Source: an uncultured Caulobacterales bacterium
GTDB lineage: Bacteria; Pseudomonadota; Alphaproteobacteria; Caulobacterales; Maricaulaceae
DNA length: 34,107 nucleotides
Direction: 5' to 3'
Assembly: GCA_938001915.1 (NCBI GenBank)
Contig: CALLBD010000014.1
Span: forward strand, 1 to 34,107
Positions 22,889 to 31,916 of the stretch are shown piece after piece. The number at the start of each line of letters is the position of its first letter. The first letter of the stretch is position 1. The position numbers and the translations under genes were made by a program. The notes beneath the pieces were generated by a model. The model was not told the DNA's origin and did no database searches. It saw only the letters and a list, made by a program, of their open reading frames with translations.

Positions 22889-24469
22889 ATGTTCGGCTCA
22901 ATTCGAAAGCTTTATCGTAACACGCTCTTCAGACTTTCTCTGTTGGGCGCGTTACTCTTTGTGCTCTCCCTCTTTGTTGCGCTTGGGTATATTTACTACG
23001 CGACCATTGAGAGTGAGTTTTTACGCGTTGATCGCGCGAATGAAGCCGAAATAGCGGAGCTACAAGACTTTTATGACGCGGCGGGTAAAGACGCCGTGGA
23101 GAGATCGCGCCTGGTCGGACTGCTTAGTCCTTTAGAGCCTATGACGTCTTTAAATGCGCGGCAAATATATCATCAAAATGGGGCCGAGACCGTCAATAAC
23201 CTCGTGATTGCCAGAGGTCTGCCTTACGGGGATCAGCCCTATGAACGCGTCTATGTGATGCGCGCCGGTACGGGCATCACGGGTAACTTAGCCCAAATCC
23301 CCGTAGAAACTACAGGCGATGGGACAAGCCTTTTACCAGAGGAGCAAGGCGACACGCGCCTGACGCGGGTTGAGTTGATATATCTTCTTCCGCAGCTTGA
23401 TGCCGACCCCGTGGATCGGCGCGCCCGCGCGATGGCGGGGTATATTTATCTGAATAATGAGCCCGCAATCACGATTCTGGTCGGACGTGATGTGGAGAAT
23501 ATTGAACGCACAGGAGAACGGGTTCGAACCGCTATCCTGACATCGTCAGGTATTGCTTTGCTTTTGGGACTTTTATCATCCTTCTTCGTATCGCGGCGAT
23601 TTGCGAGGCGCGTTGAGAGCTTTAATCGTCTGGCCACGGATATACGGGCCGGCAACCTCGACCGCCGCGCGCCGCGAAATTATTCCGAAGATGAGATGGA
23701 CCTGCTGGCGGAACATTTGAATGCTATGTTGGACCATATTTCGCGCCTGATGCAGGCCATGCGTTATGCGGGCGATAGTGTTGCGCATGATTTGCGAACG
23801 CCTTTGACCCGTCTTCGGACACGGCTTGAAACTGCGGCGGTCGAATTGGGCGATAAGGATGAGGCGCTTATTCTGTATGAGGCTGCGGGAGATGCCGATC
23901 AGCTCTTGTCGACATTTGACTCCGTCCTGCGCATTGCGCGTTTGGAAGCAGGTGAGCGCAGAGAGCTTCTCAAGCCTTTGGACCCAAAGCCGATTTTAGA
24001 TGATTTGGCAGAGCTCTATGAACCCGCCTGCGAGGACGCAGGGCTAAGCTTCAGGGCTTCTGTCGCGTCAAAGACGCTCATTTTGGCCGACCGGGGTTTG
24101 CTGTCTCAGGCGGTTTCAAATTTATTAGAAAATGCGATTAAATATACGCCGCGTGACGGGTCCATAGATTTGGTAAGCCGAAAGAAAAGAGGCGGCGGCG
24201 TTGAAATTTCCATTCGTGATAATGGTCCTGGTATTCCAAGCTGGGACCGCGAACGCGTTAAAGAACGCTTCGTAAGGCTCGATAAATCGCGCTCTTTGCC
24301 GGGGAGTGGCCTGGGATTGTCGCTGGTTGAAGCCGTTGCTGACCTGCATCGAGCCGAATTCGTCATGTCCGATAATGAAGATTTGTTGCCCGTGGAAAAA
24401 GGCGGCGATCCTGACCGGCCAGGCCTGAAGGCCGCTTTAATATTCCCGCGCGTAAAATTAGAAAACTAG
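22889..24469 (+). CDS. Sensor histidine kinase downstream of HtrA
   Basis: 526 residues. Transmembrane segments at about 16-38 and 216-236 bracket a ~175-residue periplasmic sensor. HAMP domain about 236-290, then His300 in DSVAHDLRTPLTRLR. ATPase boxes: NLLENAIKYT (N box), RDNGPGIP and GSGLGLSLVEA. All residues for phosphotransfer are present. Same operon as the HtrA gene and regulator, so an envelope-stress role is likely but inferred. The convergent PAS-kinase gene ends 75 bp beyond its stop with no obvious terminator between. Confidence 0.92.
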   Translation: MFGSIRKLYRNTLFRLSLLGALLFVLSLFVALGYIYYATIESEFLRVDRANEAEIAELQDFYDAAGKDAVERSRLVGLLSPLEPMTSLNARQIYHQNGAETVNNLVIARGLPYGDQPYERVYVMRAGTGITGNLAQIPVETTGDGTSLLPEEQGDTRLTRVELIYLLPQLDADPVDRRARAMAGYIYLNNEPAITILVGRDVENIERTGERVRTAILTSSGIALLLGLLSSFFVSRRFARRVESFNRLATDIRAGNLDRRAPRNYSEDEMDLLAEHLNAMLDHISRLMQAMRYAGDSVAHDLRTPLTRLRTRLETAAVELGDKDEALILYEAAGDADQLLSTFDSVLRIARLEAGERRELLKPLDPKPILDDLAELYEPACEDAGLSFRASVASKTLILADRGLLSQAVSNLLENAIKYTPRDGSIDLVSRKKRGGGVEISIRDNGPGIPSWDRERVKERFVRLDKSRSLPGSGLGLSLVEAVADLHRAEFVMSDNEDLLPVEKGGDPDRPGLKAALIFPRVKLEN

Positions 24470-24543
24470 CGTCTGTCAATCAAATGCGCATAGCGCTTCT
24501 CTTACCCAAATACACATTCGGAGCCTATTAGTCCTGAACGGTT

Positions 24544-27399
24544 TTAAGCGGCGTTGTGTTTAGCCGTTGGAAGCGGCGGGGGCCCAGCGTGTGGCTGTCC
24601 ATTCTCCCCGGAGATTGGCGGGGGCGCATTCTGGACTTGTGTCACGGGATGAACCGCGACTGCTGCATCTGGTGTTGAAGGCGCATTGCTTGCCTGTAGA
24701 ACATCCGCAATATCTTGCGCCAATCGGGAGATTTCATTCCCGACCTCGTCCGAGTTCGGCTTTGTTTCTTTCTTTTGTACCGTCATAGGCAGTGTGAATG
24801 TGACGGTTGTGCCTTCGCCCACGACCGAGCTGATATTGAAGTTACCGCCATGCAGTTCGACCAAAGATTTAGACAGCGCTAACCCAAGTCCGGTGCCTTC
24901 GTGCTGACGCGAATGTTGGCTATCGATTTGCTCAAAAGGCTGTGCCAAGCGCGCGATATCTTCTTCTGAAATTCCGATACCCGTGTCCGAAACATGGATG
25001 ATAAGCCCCGCTGATTTGGGTTCTACAACGATGCGGACCACACCTCCCTCTGGCGTAAATTTAATGGCATTTGTCGTCAGATTTAAGAGGATTTGTTTTA
25101 CCGCGCGCGGGTCGGCTTCAATTTCTGGCGTATGCGCACCTTCATATACGAGTTTAAGTCTGTTTTCATCTGCCCGGCCACGCACAATCCGAATAACTTG
25201 CGATATCATTTCGGACATAATCATGGGTTCGGTGTTGAGCGTCATCTTGCCCGCCTCGATTTTAGACATATCCAAAATGTCATTGATCAGAGACAGTAAA
25301 TGCTGGCCAGAGAACAGAATGTCATTGACATATTCTTTGTAACGCGCGTCGCCTAATGGGCCGAACATTTCTTTTTTCATGATGTCAGAAAACCCGTTAA
25401 TCGCATTCAGGGGTGTGCGTAATTCATGCGACATATTTGCCAGAAATTCAGATTTGGATTGGTTCGCTTCTTCTGCTCTAATTTTTTCCTGTTCGTAATT
25501 TTCCGCTAACTCGACAATTCGGACTTGAGATTTGCGCAAGACATTGATGGTTTTCTCAAGAGCGTCTTGATTGACTTGCAATTGTTGTTCTCTGGTCCGA
25601 ATAGCTGTTATTTCGGTTCCTATAGACACACGGCCACCGTCGGTCGTCTGGGTTTCTAAATAGCGAAGCCACCGCCCATCAGTGAGTTGAATTTCATTTC
25701 CAGACTCGGTCCCGCTTTCGATAGTTTGCGTAATGTTTCGGTTCGCATGATATTCTACGGTGGCATAGGGCAAGCCTTGTGAAAGCTGTCCAGGCTGAAA
25801 TCTGAAAAAGTCCTCAAACCTTGAGTTCCAAAGGACGAGACGGTCCATCTGATCCCAAATTACAAAACTATCTGTCATAGATCCTAAGGCATCATAGAGA
25901 CGAGCCTCGGCGGCTTGTAAACGGGCTTGAGCGCCGCGGACTTCTGTCGTGTCTAGCGCCATGCCGACCACGAGCTTTGTCTGATTTTCTCTTTGAGTTG
26001 GACGTCCGCGACAGGACAGAACAATGGGCAGGCTCTCCGCGGCCATTTCAACCTCAAAAGGTCCGTTAATGGCGGCACGCTTAAGATGGTTATAAAACTG
26101 GTCTCTGTGCTGCATGGAGAAGAGACCGAGGAAATGCGGAAGCGGCAAAACCGTCTCTTTTTCTGGGAGCCCCATGGTTTTTGCCAGCGTCCGTGAAAGA
26201 TAAGCCGTATTGCGCGTGAGATCCACTTCCCAGATTCCGCCGCTAGCGCCATCAAAGGCCGCTTGATACCTTTGCCGAGAAACTTCTTTGACGGTGTTGT
26301 GTGCGCGCAGGGCATTTAATTGTTTGAGAAGCTGGCCCAAAAGAAACCAAATTAAGCCTGCGGAACAGAAAAATAATAGACCAAATAATAGCAAATTTTG
26401 CAAAATCGTTGGGTCTGTGTCCCGCGGCCTTATATCCATAACAGACAGGTAGGACTCTGAAATTTGAACGGCGCCAAACCAGGCTTTATCTCCATTGTGC
26501 ATGTGCGGACCAATGGATGATGAGGCCGTACCGCGAACAGCGTCCGATAACCGGTTTGCCGAGATGCGGTAGTAAGTTTGCGGCCCCTGCGACGCAATTT
26601 CTGGTGCGCCGTCGATCACGCGGCCCGAATCTCTGACGAGCGCCCGCGTTCCCATATTCTCGCCGATGAGCGTTCCAGGTTTTAAGGCGACAATTAAGAA
26701 ATTATCTCCAAACTTACGCGTAACAACAGGCGTCGCGACACCTTTGTCACTTATGAGAGAGTCTATCGCCACGCCACTATTTGGAAAATTGCGGCGGTCT
26801 AGTCTGGCCAATTGCGTCCCGACTCCGCGTGCATCTGCCAACAGGTCTCCATTACCCGTTAAAACGGCAGCTTCGAGGACTGTTCTAGAGCTGGCGACAC
26901 GGTTGGATATTTGTTGCGGGCTACCTTGCTTCGATAAAGCGAGGTCCATCCATTCGATTTCGGCATCCAAGGCCCGTGCAATTGAACTCGCATCTGATTT
27001 TAAGGCTATCTCGAACTGAGAGATTTGTCTCTCTCGCGCGGTGTGCATGTCGTTGAAGAACTTGTAACTCGCGATTAAAATGAAAAATGCGAAGAAAGAT
27101 AATATGATTATCAAAAGGCGTTTAAAGGCTGCACGCCCGCCAAAACTTTGTGAAATTCGGCTTACGAGGTCTTCCCCCTCATTCAAAAAAGTGGACCCTT
27201 GTGAAGAGGCACCTGGTGGTGCCGAAAAGGCCGGACGAGAAATGACAGACTGAGGCGCTGGCGCCTGAGCGTGGCGAGCTGGGCTTGCCGTTACCGGCCT
27301 ATATTGCTGTGCCGGACGAGCCCTGAACGGCTGTCCGGGGGCATGGCCCGAGGGGGTCGGTGTCGGTTGATAATGGGTTGGACCGCTTCCGTTTTGCAA
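24544..27399 (-). CDS. PAS-domain sensor histidine kinase, PleC/PdhS-like
   Basis: 951 residues from a TTG at 27399 with AAGGG about 9-10 nt upstream; no ATG or GTG is suitably placed. A ~90-residue Pro/Ala/Gln-rich cytoplasmic N-terminus precedes TM1 (95-115). A periplasmic sensor (to ~330), TM2 (334-356), two PAS-like domains (about 375-490 and 500-615) and a coiled coil follow. The H box NMSHELRTPLNAINGFSDIM with His658, then FGPLGDARYKEYVNDI and INDILDMSKIEAGKM, is the PleC/PdhS type. ATPase boxes (TTNAIKFTPEGG, DTGIGI, GTGLGLALS) are complete. No receiver domain. A low-complexity Pro-rich tail closes it. Likely acts in cell-cycle or polarity phosphorelay. Confidence 0.88.
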   Translation of the reverse strand: MQNGSGPTHYQPTPTPSGHAPGQPFRARPAQQYRPVTASPARHAQAPAPQSVISRPAFSAPPGASSQGSTFLNEGEDLVSRISQSFGGRAAFKRLLIIILSFFAFFILIASYKFFNDMHTARERQISQFEIALKSDASSIARALDAEIEWMDLALSKQGSPQQISNRVASSRTVLEAAVLTGNGDLLADARGVGTQLARLDRRNFPNSGVAIDSLISDKGVATPVVTRKFGDNFLIVALKPGTLIGENMGTRALVRDSGRVIDGAPEIASQGPQTYYRISANRLSDAVRGTASSSIGPHMHNGDKAWFGAVQISESYLSVMDIRPRDTDPTILQNLLLFGLLFFCSAGLIWFLLGQLLKQLNALRAHNTVKEVSRQRYQAAFDGASGGIWEVDLTRNTAYLSRTLAKTMGLPEKETVLPLPHFLGLFSMQHRDQFYNHLKRAAINGPFEVEMAAESLPIVLSCRGRPTQRENQTKLVVGMALDTTEVRGAQARLQAAEARLYDALGSMTDSFVIWDQMDRLVLWNSRFEDFFRFQPGQLSQGLPYATVEYHANRNITQTIESGTESGNEIQLTDGRWLRYLETQTTDGGRVSIGTEITAIRTREQQLQVNQDALEKTINVLRKSQVRIVELAENYEQEKIRAEEANQSKSEFLANMSHELRTPLNAINGFSDIMKKEMFGPLGDARYKEYVNDILFSGQHLLSLINDILDMSKIEAGKMTLNTEPMIMSEMISQVIRIVRGRADENRLKLVYEGAHTPEIEADPRAVKQILLNLTTNAIKFTPEGGVVRIVVEPKSAGLIIHVSDTGIGISEEDIARLAQPFEQIDSQHSRQHEGTGLGLALSKSLVELHGGNFNISSVVGEGTTVTFTLPMTVQKKETKPNSDEVGNEISRLAQDIADVLQASNAPSTPDAAVAVHPVTQVQNAPPPISGENGQPHAGPPPLPTAKHNAA

Positions 27400-27594
27400 A
27401 ACACTTATCCCTTTTGCCTCACGGCGAGTTTAGTTGTGATTTCGGGGCCAGGCCTCGTCGCTGATTATTCCGGCCCCGAATCGCTTCCTAAACAGAGTAC
27501 GACACCTCGCTAAACATTCGAACAAAACGTGGTTAATATTATGTTGAAATATCGACCTAGAGGCCTATTTTTTTGTAATTTCGTTACATAGCCG

Positions 27595-28323
27595 TTATGA
27601 AATGCGCGGTTCTGCTTCGGGACGTCCAATTGCGTAGCCTTGCGCCGCGTCAAACCCGAGCTCTGTCACAAATTTCCGAATCTCTTCGGTTTCAACACCT
27701 TCGGCAATAAATCGTACATCTAGCGCCTCTCTCAGAGAGAGCAGGGCTTTCAAAATCGCCCTGTCTCTGGCCGTGTTAAAAGCCGCAGCCACAAAGCCGC
27801 CGTCGATTTTCAGCCAGTTGCAGGGCAGGGCTCTTAAATATCTGATAGAGGCCGCGCCGGCGCCCACATCATCCAGACAGATGGGATGGCCCCGTGTTTT
27901 CAAATCGGACAAAAGCGACTCGGCAAGGCTTAGGTCGGCCATGTCCCAGCTCTCAGTGAGTTCAATGATGAGTTTCGTCGGCGAGGCTTTCAATGCCGTC
28001 AGGCAGGCCAAAACAGTGGATTTAAACTTGGGTTTGTCAACCGAGGCCCCAGATAGGTTAATGGCTATGCCGGAACCATCGGGGTTCTTATTTAAAACCA
28101 GAATAGCTTGCGCCAACATGGACAGGTCCAGATCTTTGATGACGCCAGAGACTTCCGCTGGGCGGAGCACGCCTTCTAAATGATCTTCGTCATCGAAACG
28201 GACGAGCCATTCATGGTGATGGACCGCGCCGTCAGAGAGATTGATAATAGGCTGGCGAAATACCGAAAACCGCTGTTCCGATATGTGGTCGCGAAACCCT
28301 TCTGCTGTGTGTAATGATGACAT
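27595..28323 (-). CDS. EAL-domain c-di-GMP phosphodiesterase
   Basis: 242 residues: a lone EAL domain without GGDEF or sensory part. Active-site residues are largely present: Glu38 (EWL in place of EAL), Asn89 (INLS), Glu121 (ELTES), Asp151-Asp152 (DDVGAG in place of DDFGTG), Lys172 (KIDG), Glu208 (AEGVET) and Gln228 (QGY). It is therefore probably able to hydrolyse c-di-GMP, though DDVGAG and KIDG deviate from the best consensus. GGAAAG lies just before ATG 28323. The PleC-like kinase gene lies 195 bp further on the same strand; no functional link is shown. Confidence 0.9.
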   Translation of the reverse strand: MSSLHTAEGFRDHISEQRFSVFRQPIINLSDGAVHHHEWLVRFDDEDHLEGVLRPAEVSGVIKDLDLSMLAQAILVLNKNPDGSGIAINLSGASVDKPKFKSTVLACLTALKASPTKLIIELTESWDMADLSLAESLLSDLKTRGHPICLDDVGAGAASIRYLRALPCNWLKIDGGFVAAAFNTARDRAILKALLSLREALDVRFIAEGVETEEIRKFVTELGFDAAQGYAIGRPEAEPRIS

Positions 28324-28406
28324 CTTTCCACAGTAGCACGGAATGCAAAAGAAAAAGTTTACGCCAATAAGCGACCTTCAGGCCGCCTACACATGTGTTT
28401 TGCGGC

Positions 28407-31010
28407 TTAGCTCCCGCGTGTTTTTTGCGCAATTTCCAGGACGTTCTTACTTGGTTTGGCCGCGATAACTCGGTCGAGCTCTGCACGGATAAGCGACTGT
28501 CGGTGCGTATCTAATTTTTTCCAAATTTCGAACGCGCCCAATAGGCGCGCCGCAATTTGTGGGTTGCGGCTGTCCATGTCCAGAATTTGATCTGTGAAGA
28601 AGCGATAGCCGGACCCGTCACTCTTGTGGAATAAATCGGCGTTGCCCATCGCAAATCCGCCGATGAGGGCGCGCACGCGGTTCGGATTACCGCGTTGATA
28701 TCGGGAGGATTCCGTCAGAGCTTCAATCGCCCGCAGGCCCCCGCTGTGCGGACGCATGGCTTGCACCGAGAACCATTTATCCAGCACGAGCGGGTCTTTT
28801 TCCCACTTCGCGTAAAACTCTTCCATCGTTGTCTCAACGCGTTGTCCGCCAAGCCGCGTTAGCGTAACCAGCGCAGCGAGTTCATCTGTCATATTCGTGG
28901 CGCTCGAGAGTTGATTTTGCGCGAGGCTCGCCGCTAGGGAATCCTGCCGCGCGGCGAGAAGCGCGAGGCACCGATTTCGCAGCGCGCGCCGGCCCGCCGA
29001 AGCCGCGTCAGGCCGGAAAGCGCCCGTATCTTCCAGCGCATGATAGCGGTCAACCAGGTCGTCTCTGAGATAATCTGCAATCGCCCGAGCGAGCCATTTC
29101 CCCGCTTCTTGCACGGCAATAGGATCTGTTTCTGTTAGGCTTTGTAAGACCTCCATAGGTGCGGGAGGTGTTAGCGTTAAAGCCTTGAAGTTATTGTCAA
29201 AATTTGGGTCGTCCAACGTGCGTTTCAACGCCTCGCAATACCCCTTTAAGGCGGCGTCGGGCGCAGGTGTTTCGCCGCTTTCAATTGCGCGGGCCATGTC
29301 TGCCATTAGCTGCCGCGCCAAAGTCTGCCCCGCTTCCCAGCGGTTAAACGGATTAGGGTCGGCCCGCATGAGGCGCAGCAAATCTTCCGTCGTGAAATCC
29401 GTTTCCAATGTCACAGGCGCAGAGAAATCTTGCAGCACCGAAATGGAATGCGGCGCCTCGATTTTATTATAGGTGACAGAGGTGCCAGAGTTTTGGAGGA
29501 CCGTCAGTTGCGGCTCTGATAGGGGGCCATTGTCGCCGACGATTTGCCAGCGGATAGGTATAATTACGGGCAGTTTTTTATCTTGTCCCGGCGTGGGCGC
29601 GAGGGATTGCATGAAGTGCAGGCGGTTCTCACCCGTCGTCAAATTCTCCCGAATGACGTTTAATTTCGGTGTGCCCGCTTGGCGATACCAGCTCATGAAA
29701 GGCGAGAGCGTTTGGCCTGTCGCCTCCTCAAAGCTCTCGATAAAATCTTCTACCGTCGCGGCCGTCCCGTCGCATTTTTCGAAATAGCGATCAGAGCCCG
29801 CGCGGAAATTTTCGGGACCAAGAATAGTTTTCAGCATGCGGATAAGTTCCGCGCCTTTTTCGTAAATTGTCGCCGTATAGAAATTGTCGATTTTCATATA
29901 GGAGTCGGGACGCACGGGATGGGCGAGGGGACCTGCATCTTCGGCAAACTGCCGCGCCCGTAGCGCGCGCACATCTTTGATACGCTGAACGGCTGCGCCG
30001 CGCTGGTCTGCGGAAAATTCTTGGTCGCGGAAAACGGTGAAGCCTTCTTTCAGACAAAGCTGAAACCAATCCCGGCAGGTCACGCGGTTGCCCGACCAAT
30101 TATGGAAATATTCATGGGCGACAACGGATTCAATCCGCTCGAAATTCATATCCGTAGCGCTCTGCGCATCGGCCAGCAGCAGTGCCGAGTTAAAGATATT
30201 CAGTCCCTTATTTTCCATCGCGCCGAAATTGAAATCGCGAACAGCAACAATCATGAAACGGTCGAGGTCATATTCGCGGCCAAAGGCCTCTTCATCCCAT
30301 TTCATAGAGCGCTTGAGCGCGTCCATCGCATATTCGGCTTTGGACCCATTTCCGGGGTCGACGAAAATCTCCAGCGGGATGTGACGTCCCGACATAGTGG
30401 TGAAGCTATCTTCCAAAACCTCAAATTCACCGGCGACGAGCGCAAAGAGATAGGCGGGTTTGCGGAACGGGTCGTGCCAAACGGCAAAATGACGGCCATT
30501 GCCCGCCGCGCCTTCTTCGATTTTATTGCCATTGGCCAAAAGATGCGGATAGGCGGCAATATCGGCTTCGATGCGCACGGTGAAGACGCTCATGACATCG
30601 GGACGGTCAGGGAAATAGGTAATGCGGCGGAAGCCCTCGGCCTCGCATTGCGTACAGAACCGCCCGCCCGAAACATAAAGCCCCATCAGCGTTGAATTGG
30701 ATGAGGGGTCGCAAAGCGTTTCAATCTCAAGCGTGAAACTCTCGGGCGTTTTCGGCAGGGTCAGCGTCTCTTGGTCCAGCTTATATTGCGAGCGCTTGAG
30801 GGCTTTCCCGTCCAGCGTCACGGATTTTAGAGAGATATTCTCGCCGTTTAAAACCAAAGGCTCATCGCGCAGACGCGTGACCTCTAGCTTGGATTTCACC
30901 GTTGTCGCCGAGGGTTGAAGATTAAAATCTAAATAAACAGACGTCAGCTCATGGCTCGGCGGTGTGTAGTCGGAGAGTAAGGTGGGAGCCGGGGCGGTAT
31001 CAGTGCGCAT
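28407..31010 (-). CDS. pepN: Aminopeptidase N (M1 family)
   Basis: 867 residues, normal for bacterial PepN. GAMEN at 263-267 binds the peptide N-terminus; the zinc site HEYFHNW gives His299, catalytic Glu300 and His303, with Glu322 nineteen residues later. The remaining domains (beta-barrel and helical C-terminus) are full length. It releases N-terminal residues from peptides in the cytoplasm. AGGA lies 8 nt before ATG 31010. The stop is 83 bp before the EAL gene start. Confidence 0.95.
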   Translation of the reverse strand: MRTDTAPAPTLLSDYTPPSHELTSVYLDFNLQPSATTVKSKLEVTRLRDEPLVLNGENISLKSVTLDGKALKRSQYKLDQETLTLPKTPESFTLEIETLCDPSSNSTLMGLYVSGGRFCTQCEAEGFRRITYFPDRPDVMSVFTVRIEADIAAYPHLLANGNKIEEGAAGNGRHFAVWHDPFRKPAYLFALVAGEFEVLEDSFTTMSGRHIPLEIFVDPGNGSKAEYAMDALKRSMKWDEEAFGREYDLDRFMIVAVRDFNFGAMENKGLNIFNSALLLADAQSATDMNFERIESVVAHEYFHNWSGNRVTCRDWFQLCLKEGFTVFRDQEFSADQRGAAVQRIKDVRALRARQFAEDAGPLAHPVRPDSYMKIDNFYTATIYEKGAELIRMLKTILGPENFRAGSDRYFEKCDGTAATVEDFIESFEEATGQTLSPFMSWYRQAGTPKLNVIRENLTTGENRLHFMQSLAPTPGQDKKLPVIIPIRWQIVGDNGPLSEPQLTVLQNSGTSVTYNKIEAPHSISVLQDFSAPVTLETDFTTEDLLRLMRADPNPFNRWEAGQTLARQLMADMARAIESGETPAPDAALKGYCEALKRTLDDPNFDNNFKALTLTPPAPMEVLQSLTETDPIAVQEAGKWLARAIADYLRDDLVDRYHALEDTGAFRPDAASAGRRALRNRCLALLAARQDSLAASLAQNQLSSATNMTDELAALVTLTRLGGQRVETTMEEFYAKWEKDPLVLDKWFSVQAMRPHSGGLRAIEALTESSRYQRGNPNRVRALIGGFAMGNADLFHKSDGSGYRFFTDQILDMDSRNPQIAARLLGAFEIWKKLDTHRQSLIRAELDRVIAAKPSKNVLEIAQKTRGS

Positions 31011-31118
31011 AATCAGTGTCCTATTCTTGGGGACTATGTGGCGAAGGCAGGCGAAGAGTTCAATGATTCAGGTGAGTTGGGCTTAGCGGGGGAGCCAACC
31101 CCATAGGGGGCCTTAGTG

Positions 31119-31149
31119 AGCGTCTTATTTTGGGCGATTTTAAGACGCT
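31119..31149 (+). repeat. Hairpin repeat, copy 1
   Basis: AGCGTCTTA (31119-31127) pairs perfectly with TAAGACGCT (31141-31149), loop TTTGGGCGATTTT-like. A related copy lies at 31330-31360. The two bracket the 40-aa gene. Confidence 0.65.
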
Positions 31150-31186
31150 TGTAGTATCAGCTTTTTATGTGCAGTAGATATATATT

Positions 31187-31309
31187 ATGAGTGAGCCAAG
31201 TGAGAAAAATTCACATCGTAAGCATATTGTGTCTCTAGTTTTTTGGTTATCCGCTTTATTTGTTCTCTCATATTATGGAGTTAAAGGTGGATACCTCCCT
31301 AATTACTAG
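31187..31309 (+). CDS. Small single-pass membrane protein (40 aa)
   Basis: A 40-codon frame from ATG 31187 to TAG. It begins with a charged soluble stretch (SEPSEKNSHRKH), then one hydrophobic helix (VSLVFWLSALFVLSYYGV) and a short tail (KGGYLPNY). Basic residues before the helix predict N-terminus inside. The pattern is that of a genuine small membrane protein, though no ribosome site is obvious upstream. It lies alone between two copies of a hairpin repeat and between minus-strand genes. Function unknown; chance cannot be ruled out. Confidence 0.45.
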   Translation: MSEPSEKNSHRKHIVSLVFWLSALFVLSYYGVKGGYLPNY

Positions 31310-31329
31310 TCGCAACTCTGGGATAGACC

Positions 31330-31360
31330 AGCGTCATTTTTTTGGGCGATTTAAGACACT
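31330..31360 (+). repeat. Hairpin repeat, copy 2 (degenerate)
   Basis: Shares GCGTC, TTTTGGGCGATTT and AAGAC with the copy at 31119-31149, but its arms (AGCGTC / GACACT) pair with one G-T wobble. It lies 3 bp past the stop of the gene remnant on the minus strand and could act as its 3' hairpin. Confidence 0.55.
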
Positions 31361-31363
31361 CAC

Positions 31364-31883
31364 CTAATGTCTCTCAATCCCCCCAACTCCGTTATCCCTG
31401 AAACTCTCAATATCTTTCCCGAAATAATCCGAAGGCTTTCCGTGGGTTAGCTCTGTGCGTCCATCAAATGCAAAAACATACTCCTCACTTTGAAAAACCG
31501 TGTCATCTTTATACTCGTTCTTTCGGACATAGGACAGGTAGACGTCACCTACTGGTTCGGGAGACGGTGGGTCTGAGCGATTGATAGTGACATATCAGTG
31601 TGTGCCGGGACTTTAGGAACGAGAGCCGACCAGTGGTTCCAAGTGGGCCAACTCTGGGGTTTATGACTGGCCGTTTCTTCAAAAACCGCTGCCGCAGGTG
31701 GTGCAGTTTTTGCCTCGCAAAAAATGCACGGTGTGGATTTGGCTGTAAGCCAATTCCACGAGTCTTCGCGTAAAACAAAACTTCTTCTACCCCTTGGTAT
31801 TCCATCGGGGAGACACATCTGCGGGCAGTCCTTTTTCGAAGGCTTCCCTTCATTTGCGGGATGCCGCCTCTACTGAAACCCAA
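31364..31883 (-). pseudogene. Frameshifted gene remnant
   Basis: Minus-strand coding-like sequence spread over two or three frames. The last part reads well in one frame (PPSPEPVGDVYLSYVRKN, EEYVFAFDGRTELTHGKP, DYFGKDIESF) and stops at 31364-31366. Upstream of about 31580 that frame is closed, while a neighbouring frame reads sensibly (STPCIFCEAKTAP, ASHKPQSWPTWNHWSAL, PKVPAHTDMSL). A further switch may occur near 31800 (EAFEKGLPADVSPRW). Together they suggest one ~150-residue protein broken by one or two frameshifts. No family recognised. A sequencing error could give the same picture. Confidence 0.5.
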
Positions 31884-31916
31884 GTTTCAACGAGGCAGTA
31901 AGCGCTTTCGCGTGTC

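Noticed and set aside
27541-27594. Terminator after the EAL gene
   Set aside because: The TGTAA/TTACA stem is followed by an A-run, not a T-run, on the relevant strand.
30021-30695. 224-aa plus-strand frame opposite aminopeptidase N
   Set aside because: Antisense of a gene with complete GAMEN and HEXXH-18-E motifs.
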